From: Linnemannia schmuckeri | Taxonomy: Eukaryota; Mortierellomycota; Mortierellomycetes; Mortierellales; Mortierellaceae | Length of the DNA: 64,000 bases | Assembly: GCA_029449235.1 (NCBI GenBank) | Contig: JANATG010000002.1 | Location: 2,542,001 to 2,606,000 of the forward strand | Direction: 5' to 3' | Shown: positions 58,337 to 64,000 of the stretch, piece by piece | Layout of the letters: each line of letters begins with the position of its first letter | How positions within the stretch are numbered: position 1 is the first letter of the stretch | Translations under genes and position numbers: made by a program | The notes under the pieces: model-generated | What the model was told of the DNA's origin: nothing | The model's database searches: none | The model's input: only the letters and a program-made list of their open reading frames with translations

Positions 58337-59287
58337 ATGAGCGACAATACCGACAATCATGTACCTCTTTCCCTCTCTTCTTTCTCTCCAGAGGAGCTGG
58401 CCAATCTCAAAGCTCTTCTCGCTTCCCAACAATCCCTTACCACTGTGGAGCTTCCCCGTACCAAACAACTTATCATTACTGATCAGGCCAAGGATTTCAT
58501 TCCTTCCATCTCCGGTGAGCATTTTTTCTTTCCCCCAGAGGATCCAGAAGACGACACCATCTCACCCAAGGACCTCCTTTTCGACAAGAATCCTCTTCAG
58601 CAATACACTGCTCCCAGTTGGGATCTTCCATTCCCAGTCGATCGTTCCTCGCCCTATCACCACTTTGAGCAAGCTCTCGTCAAGATCATCGAACGTCAGG
58701 CCCATTCCACTCGGCCGCTCGACGACTTCGCAGTTGACTTCTTGGCAAGAGTCACAGATCCGACGGCGCTCCAAACAGTGTCGGAGTTTCTTCAGATCAT
58801 GCGCAGTCAACTGGCCATCAATGCCAGAGAAATTCAGGAGCTGCGCATCAACAATTATTTGCGAGCAAAAGGTCTCCAGCCCGTTCCTGAGAAGAAAAAA
58901 GGCGTCAGCACCTCACAGGAGACCATCAAAGCCAGTATCAAAGAGGCGCAGGAATACGCCAAAGCCTTACCATCCAAGAAACCCGAAGGAGGATCGGGTC
59001 GAGGAGGCAGAGGCGGTCGTGGCGGCGGCCGTGGTTGGGGTAGCGGCAACTTCCACTCCGCTCAACAGCAGCAACAACGACCCCAATATCAACAGCAGTA
59101 CCAGCAGGCCCAGTACCAACAATACTCTCCTGCGTATCAAACAGCGCCCCCGTATCAACAACAACAACCTTTTGGTTTCTCACCCCAAGAGTACAATAAC
59201 TTTAGTAGCAACGGACAGTATCCGTCACAGGGTTTTCCCAAGAGCAACCGCGGACGGGGTCGCGGCCGAGGACAGAGCTCCCAGTAG
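58337..59287 (+). CDS. DIRS Gag-like protein (316 aa)
   Basis: ATG 58337 (MSDNTDNHVPLSLSSFSPEE) lies shortly after the left terminal repeat. The first 200 residues are helix-rich with no named domain that I can see. The last 100 are RGG-rich (SGRGGRGGRGGGRGWGSG) and then Gln/Tyr-rich (QQQQRPQYQQQYQQAQYQ), a composition typical of RNA-binding, phase-separating proteins. The position before RT/RNase H and the basic Gly/Arg tail support a Gag role in packaging element RNA. Its end overlaps the start of the RT frame, which opens at about 59209 in the -1 frame and has no ATG nearby, so RT may be made by -1 frameshifting. Confidence 0.75.
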   Translation: MSDNTDNHVPLSLSSFSPEELANLKALLASQQSLTTVELPRTKQLIITDQAKDFIPSISGEHFFFPPEDPEDDTISPKDLLFDKNPLQQYTAPSWDLPFPVDRSSPYHHFEQALVKIIERQAHSTRPLDDFAVDFLARVTDPTALQTVSEFLQIMRSQLAINAREIQELRINNYLRAKGLQPVPEKKKGVSTSQETIKASIKEAQEYAKALPSKKPEGGSGRGGRGGRGGGRGWGSGNFHSAQQQQQRPQYQQQYQQAQYQQYSPAYQTAPPYQQQQPFGFSPQEYNNFSSNGQYPSQGFPKSNRGRGRGRGQSSQ

Positions 59288-61149
59288 GTGGTCGACTACA
59301 ACATTTTCTACCAGAGTGGCGCCGACTAACAGACGACCACTGGGTGCTCGACGTGATTGGGGCAGGCTATCAGATTCCCTTTCACACAACCCCACCAACA
59401 ACCAACCTCCAACGACACCAGACCTCAGTGTCCATGGAGGACGAGAAGGCGATCGAGGAGGAGATCGTCGCCTTACTCGACAAACAAGCCATCGAGCCCG
59501 CTACGGCAGCTGGTTTCCGCAGCCGCCTATTCACCATAGTCAAGAAGACAGGCGACCTCCGCCCCGTACTCAACCTTCGCCCCCTCAACCAGTACGTGGA
59601 GCAGGAATCGTTCAAAATGGAGACAACAAAGACGGTATGCTCCATGATTCTCAAAAACGACTTTTTGACCTCGATCGACCTGAAAGATGCCTTTCTTCAT
59701 GTACCCATCTCACCAACCCACAGGAAGTATCTTCAGTTCCAATGGAAGGGCAAGATATACCAGTTTCGGACCCTGCCCTTTGGTCTCTCACTCTCCCCTC
59801 TGGTTTTCACCAAGATTCTCCGTCCTTTTCTTCGATGGGCGCGACGCAAAGGGATTCGACTCAGCGCGTACTTGGACGATCTGCTTATCATGGCACGGAC
59901 AGTAGAGCAGTCTCGCAGGAACACTCAACTGGTGCGAGAGAAGCTGATGGCACTCGGGTTCATCATCAACGAGAAGAAGTCATCGCTGGAACCATCCCAG
60001 ACCCTGGATCATCTCGGCTTTACGTTCGATACCCGCAAGATGATACTTTCTGTCCCCAAGTCCAAGCTTCGGGATCTGCGCCGCGAGGCGACCAAAATGA
60101 GGAACAAGGGCCATACGACTCTGAAGAACCTGACCTCATTCGTCGGAAAAGCCATGGCCACCACGCTTGCCGTATTTCCGGCTCGTCTAATGACACGCAG
60201 CCTTCTCTCCCTCAAGAACTCAGCCCTACGTCGCCCAGGAGCTCAATGGACGGACACAGTGATACTGACAGCCGAAGCAGAGGACAACCTCAACTGGTGG
60301 ATTCACAGTCTCAGAGACTGGAACGGCAACACTTGGATTCAGTCACCACCAGAGATGGACATATACACGGATGCCTCGGATCACGGCTGGGGCATAGTGA
60401 TCGGCAACAGGAGCTGGAGCGGAGTTTGGTCACCAGAGGAAGCCAAACTCCACATCAACTGGAAGGAGATCCAGGCAGTCTTTTTTGCAGTCACCCTTCC
60501 TCAAGTTCAGGGCAAAATGGTGAACGTTATCATCGACAACACCAGCACACTCTCCTACATCAACAAGTTTGGCGGCACGAGATCACCACCACTGATGGAG
60601 GCAGCGGACAGAGTATGGCGACATTGTCTGGCGACAGGAACGAGGCTGCAGACGACCTACGTTCCTTCAATCTTCAACCCTGCAGACTCGCCATCCAGGA
60701 GATTGCAACAACAACTAGAGTGGAGTCTCGATCCTCTCTTCTTTCAACACCTCAACTGGACATGGGGCCCTCACCACGTCGATCTCTTCGCATCGCCAGT
60801 CAACACTCAGCTCCCTCAATTCTTCTCTTGGCGCCCTCATCCGATGTCGATGGCAGCAGACGCATTTCGCCACAGCTGGAAACGACTAGGCAACCTTTAC
60901 GTATGCCCACCATGGAACCTCATTGCACAAGTGCTGCAACGTCTCAGACAGGAGAAGCTGGAGGCAACTCTGATCGCCCCATTCTGGCCATCAGCAGCTT
61001 GGTATCCACTTTTGCAGGAGATGTCGATCTGTCCACCCATACCGATCCCAAGGTCCAGCGTGCTGCCTCCCCCAGGAAGCGCAAGTCACCTCCTTCTCAA
61101 GAATCCCCACTGGCACTTAGGGGCCTGGAGGGTAAGCGGGCGCGTTTAA
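59209..61149 (+). CDS. DIRS reverse transcriptase/RNase H
   Basis: The open frame begins around 59209 inside the Gag 3' end and has no ATG until far inside, which suggests expression as a frameshift extension of Gag. The reverse transcriptase carries LEPSQTLDHLGF and the catalytic YLDDLLIMAR (59871-59900, YxDD). RNase H starts near 60355 with DIYTDASDHGWGIVI, then WKEIQAVFFAV and NVIIDNTSTLSYI, giving the usual D-E-D acids. The enzyme copies element RNA into circular DNA. The recombinase follows in another frame, overlapping its end. Confidence 0.9.
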   Translation, partial: QRTVSVTGFSQEQPRTGSRPRTELPVGGRLQHFLPEWRRLTDDHWVLDVIGAGYQIPFHTTPPTTNLQRHQTSVSMEDEKAIEEEIVALLDKQAIEPATAAGFRSRLFTIVKKTGDLRPVLNLRPLNQYVEQESFKMETTKTVCSMILKNDFLTSIDLKDAFLHVPISPTHRKYLQFQWKGKIYQFRTLPFGLSLSPLVFTKILRPFLRWARRKGIRLSAYLDDLLIMARTVEQSRRNTQLVREKLMALGFIINEKKSSLEPSQTLDHLGFTFDTRKMILSVPKSKLRDLRREATKMRNKGHTTLKNLTSFVGKAMATTLAVFPARLMTRSLLSLKNSALRRPGAQWTDTVILTAEAEDNLNWWIHSLRDWNGNTWIQSPPEMDIYTDASDHGWGIVIGNRSWSGVWSPEEAKLHINWKEIQAVFFAVTLPQVQGKMVNVIIDNTSTLSYINKFGGTRSPPLMEAADRVWRHCLATGTRLQTTYVPSIFNPADSPSRRLQQQLEWSLDPLFFQHLNWTWGPHHVDLFASPVNTQLPQFFSWRPHPMSMAADAFRHSWKRLGNLYVCPPWNLIAQVLQRLRQEKLEATLIAPFWPSAAWYPLLQEMSICPPIPIPRSSVLPPPGSASHLLLKNPHWHLGAWRVSGRV

Positions 61150-62144
61150 TTCGCGAGGGTGTCTCAGAAGAGGCCATTGCCTTTATCAATAGTAACAACG
61201 CCACAGTCAAGACCAGTCAGCGATACGAACCTGCTCAGAAGGAGTTTTTGCAGTGGGCTCAAGATGGCTCATTTGAGCAAGGCATCAATCCCGCAGTTGT
61301 GGTCGTCAATTGGCTGTATCACACTATGGCCACCAAGAATCTACAGTGGTCTTCCGTTCTCGCCCGCAAGGCAGCCATTCTTGCCCTCTTTCACGATCCG
61401 GAGATTGTGACCAGAGATCCTATCTTCAAGGCCTTTCTCGCAGCAGGACATGGCCTTGGTATTGTTGACACCAAGCATGAGATCTATTCGATCGATCCAG
61501 TCCTTGCCTTCTTCAGGTCCAGACCAGACAATCACACCCTCCCAATGGTGGATCTTGCCAGGAAGCTGTCTTGGTTGCTGGGTGTTTGTGGGTTCATGCG
61601 CCCTGACGATATCTTTTGCACGGATGTGGCCAAGTCGGGAGTTGTGGGCGACAAGCTGCAACTGGCGGTCGTCTTTCCCAAGGAGAAACGCGGCAAGCAA
61701 CGTATTATTAAGTACGTGCACCTCAGTCGTCATCAAGATCTGGCGATCTGTCCAGTTCACGCCTATACCGTCTACCGGTCTCGCACCACGTCAATGGATG
61801 TCGCCATACCTCACCCAAAGGACAAGACCCACTCCATCGTCCCTCTCCTTCGTCATTCCAATCGTCCCTCTGATCCTATCGCGTCCACAACCATTAGCGT
61901 GTACATGAACACCATCTCTCGCCTCTTCGTACCTAAGGGCACAAGACCTCCCAAACTTCGCGCGCTGGGTTCCACTTTGGCTGCAATGGCAGGAGTCCCC
62001 ATTCCGGACATTATGGTCCAAGGCAACTGGTCATCTCCCAAGATTTTCGAGAAGCACTACCGTCTCTCCAGTGTTATCTCGAACAATCTGTCTGTTTCCA
62101 CGTTAGGGATCCCTCTGGAGCCACATATGGACATGGCACCGTAG
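61071..62144 (+). CDS. DIRS tyrosine recombinase
   Basis: This is the domain of the long open frame that spans 58359-62144. I give only the part that follows RT. It begins with PRKRKSPPSQE, then LEGKRARLIREGVSEEAIAF. Catalytic-type residues are an Arg in RPDDIF and a Lys-rich KEKRGKQRI. A late box KLRALGSTLAAMAG follows, where the common HxxR has Pro in place of His (PKLR). GNW stands where a GRW/GHx motif is usual, and FEKHYRL holds the likely nucleophilic Tyr. The enzyme should integrate circular element DNA. The last codons and stop lie inside the internal complementary region (62123-62150). The frame has no ATG near its start, so it depends on RT translation, frameshifting or a separate RNA. 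Function is not proven given the His change. Confidence 0.85.
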   Translation, partial: PRKRKSPPSQESPLALRGLEGKRARLIREGVSEEAIAFINSNNATVKTSQRYEPAQKEFLQWAQDGSFEQGINPAVVVVNWLYHTMATKNLQWSSVLARKAAILALFHDPEIVTRDPIFKAFLAAGHGLGIVDTKHEIYSIDPVLAFFRSRPDNHTLPMVDLARKLSWLLGVCGFMRPDDIFCTDVAKSGVVGDKLQLAVVFPKEKRGKQRIIKYVHLSRHQDLAICPVHAYTVYRSRTTSMDVAIPHPKDKTHSIVPLLRHSNRPSDPIASTTISVYMNTISRLFVPKGTRPPKLRALGSTLAAMAGVPIPDIMVQGNWSSPKIFEKHYRLSSVISNNLSVSTLGIPLEPHMDMAP

Positions 62145-62212
62145 ACAATGATCCACAAGTGTCCTACAGAGGACGGACTACTTGCATTGTCATAGGTGCC
62201 ATGGACATATGT
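62123..62212 (+). repeat. DIRS internal complementary region
   Basis: 62123-62150 is the exact reverse complement of the left end (58167-58194). 62147-62212 is the exact reverse complement of the right end (62336-62401). The overlapping AATG corresponds to the circle junction. The region includes the recombinase stop codon (62142-62144). Confidence 0.93.
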
Positions 62213-62236
62213 CCCACCCTCTCCACCCTTTGCTGC

Positions 62237-62401
62237 CGAAAAAAGAAGTGAGGAGCATTTTCCGGTGGAGGGATCCATAGCCTTTTATTTTTTTCTAGTT
62301 AGTTTTCGTCGGTTCAAAAAATAAAATGAAGACACACATATGTCCATGGCACCTATGACAATGCAAGTAGTCCGTCCTCTGTAGGACACTTGTGGATCAT
62401 T
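62237..62401 (+). repeat. DIRS right inverted terminal repeat and outer extension
   Basis: 62237-62363 is the inverted copy of the left terminal repeat. A further 38 bp, to 62401, is present only on the right and in the internal complementary region. With 62147-62212 it forms 66-bp perfect inverted arms around 123 bp, able to form a long hairpin. Confidence 0.93.
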
Positions 62402-62518
62402 ATGTACGACGACTCTCTCTAATAGTAGACGCGTTTGATGTATGTTGAAAGACAGTCACTTTCTTGAGAAAAAGAAAAACATCCTTACTTTTTGTTACTT
62501 TGTTCCTCTCACCCACGC

Positions 62519-64000
62519 ATGGCAATCTCCTTTGAACAAGTCCGATCAGCAAGCATTTCAATGGAATCCATACAGATCGGCTATATGCCCCCCGCCAACG
62601 AGATCACCGCTGACAATGTCATGCAGCTCGTCATGTACGGACAGACAAAGGCATTCGACTTCGTGGTCTCGCCCATCAATAGCCCCAACTACTCACGCGT
62701 ACTCTTTCCTGGAGAGAGTCCTCAGAGCCCATCCTTGGTGGCTTGGAGAGCAGGGCAGGAGGCATTCAAGCCCGAGGATCTTGTCTTACGGACTGCTGGT
62801 AATGACCTTTTACGATAAATAATAATTGTTTCTTTTGCCTTTATTGCATTCTACAAATCTGACACGAAATAATCCCGCCCTATATGACAATAGATCATAC
62901 CGACTACATTGTGGGCACTCTTTCGGACTGGCAGGACTTTGACTCGCCGGACGCCAGAGTGCGACTTCACTCAGAGCTGGCTCTGAAGCAACAGTTCAAC
63001 TGGGCAGCACATTTAGGCTTAGGAGGCGTCATGCTCCCTTACCCACCCTCAACACAATCCCTCGCCAACTATGGACGTGTCTTGACAGGATCCTTGTCCA
63101 TGCTCGCCTACACATCGTGCTGGTTCAAGGTGCCTTGCATGGATGAAATTCTTGAAGCGAACGTATCCGAAGATCTTCAGGGCATGAAGAGCTGGGAACG
63201 TTGGAACAGTCTGAGGAACATGGCAGGATCAGAGTCAAAGCTTGGGATCGCGTTGGAGCTGTCGGGTGCATTGCCCTCTGACCAAGTGCTGGATCGTTGG
63301 TTTGCTGAACCTGTCAAGGCAATTATTCTGTCAGAGGATATTTTTTTGACCAACAACAAAGGATACCCTGTCCTCAGTAAGCGCCACCAATATGTTGTCA
63401 GGAAGTTTATGAAGTATAAGCCTGCGTTTATTCTCTCGTCGTCATCCCTGCCAAAGCTAGTCTTGGACGAGTTCTCAGATGACAGTCTGGAGCAAAGCAT
63501 GGCATCACCTCATGCCGACTACATTCGGTACCTTCACCGCACGCAGGAGGCACCAGGAGTCATCGATCAGTTTGCGACCGGATATCAGGACTACTTGCAA
63601 GCACCCCTGCAACCTCTTCAAGATAACCTCGAGTCGAGCACCTACGAGACATTTGAGAAGGACCCTATCAAGTATCAGCAGTATGAGTTGGCGGTGGAGA
63701 AGGCTCTACTGGATCGACCTGTGCCAACAAATGGCGAACCGGATGTTACTGTGATCATGGTCGTTGGAGCAGGGCGCGGACCCCTTGTAAATTGCTCTCT
63801 CAGGGCAGCAGATAAGGCTAGGCGTAATGTTAGAGTTTATGCCGTTGAGAAGAACCCCAACGCGTTTGTCACGTAAGTTTTCTTTCCTTGTTGCCCCTGC
63901 TCGTTGGAACCATTTTCATCGCCGAAGGAGATTAACACGAATTATTTATTTCCGCAATTTTAAAGAATTCAAAATATGAAGGCAAACCTTTGGGGCGATC
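62519..64000 (+). CDS. PRMT5: PRMT5-type protein arginine methyltransferase, 5' part
   Basis: Makes symmetric dimethylarginine on histones and spliceosomal proteins from S-adenosylmethionine. Predicted exons are 62519-62798, 62894-63872 and 63966 to past the window end. The start is ATG 62519 (MAISFEQVRSASISM). Visible parts are the N-terminal TIM-barrel (TLSDWQDFDSPDARVRLHSE, SWERWNSLR), the hallmark block GYQDYLQAPLQPLQDNLESS with TYETFEKDPIKYQQYE, and the SAM-binding motif I VVGAGRGPLVN (residue ~382) before YAVEKNPNAF. The methyltransferase active loop and the beta barrel lie beyond the window. The first 115-117 bp upstream border a DIRS element, so only a short native promoter remains next to it. 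Confidence 0.93.

Larger units (their letters stand above)
58167..62401 (+). mobile_element. DIRS-type retrotransposon, structurally complete
   Basis: A 4235-bp tyrosine-recombinase retrotransposon. Left and right 127-bp inverted terminal repeats (58167-58293 and 62237-62363) have about five mismatches, all in the outer 36 bases, and are otherwise identical. An internal complementary region (62123-62212) joins a 28-bp complement of the left end (62123-62150, identical to 58167-58194 reversed) and a 66-bp complement of the right end (62147-62212, identical to 62336-62401 reversed). They share AATG, which matches CATT at both element termini, as expected for a circle junction used by a recombinase without target duplication. 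It carries Gag-like, RT/RNase H and recombinase frames but no methyltransferase domain, which many DIRS elements have. The reading frames show no obvious break. It lies 117 bp upstream of the PRMT5 start codon and about 590 bp after the BEACH gene. Confidence 0.93.

Overview
The window reads as nuclear DNA of a filamentous, early-diverging fungus, most probably Mortierellomycota (Mortierella and relatives). This is inferred from gene content: many short spliceosomal introns with GTRNGT donors and YAG acceptors, a large family of F-box/LRR-like proteins, an NLR-type NACHT + pentapeptide + WD40 gene relic, a DIRS retrotransposon, and complete animal-like orthologues (a WDFY3-type BEACH protein, importin-9, PRMT5). 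No species call is possible from the sequence alone.

Left half (1-29 kb) is accessory. Bases 0.3-8.2 kb hold six F-box paralogues in tandem, all on the minus strand: three intact (1647-2789, 3040-4161, 4409-5602) and three decayed (328-1410, 6017-6791, 7115-8157). One decayed copy carries five exact 25-bp repeats inside the F-box. Bases 8.4-15.8 kb are a repeat graveyard: two remnants of one LINE-like element, an inverted pair of ~430-bp repeats with a tRNA-like head, a possible transposase relic and one small putative secreted protein. A broken S41-type peptidase gene (16-18.2 kb), another F-box gene (19.4-20.5 kb), a broken NLR gene (22.1-25.8 kb) and a 769-codon F-box gene (26.6-29.0 kb) follow.

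Right half (29.5-64 kb) is a housekeeping block with intron-rich genes whose exon phases could be followed by eye: an RSC1/RSC2-like chromatin-remodelling subunit (11 exons, minus), importin-9/Kap114 (13 exons, minus), a bacterial-type and probably mitochondrial prolyl-tRNA synthetase (5 exons, plus, divergent from importin-9), a 3457-residue BEACH-WD40-FYVE protein (21 exons, plus) and the 5' part of PRMT5 (plus, cut by the window edge).

A structurally complete DIRS element (58167-62401) sits between the BEACH gene and PRMT5. It has Gag-like, RT/RNase H and tyrosine-recombinase frames, 127-bp inverted terminal repeats and an internal complementary region whose two arms meet at the tetranucleotide AATG, matching CATT at both element ends. 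It ends about 117 bp before the PRMT5 start codon, so it may have changed that promoter.

The contrast is clear: a fast-turnover F-box/NLR/transposon district beside a conserved cluster with a fresh-looking DIRS insertion. Exon coordinates are manual predictions from splice signals and reading-frame continuity; no database search was made.
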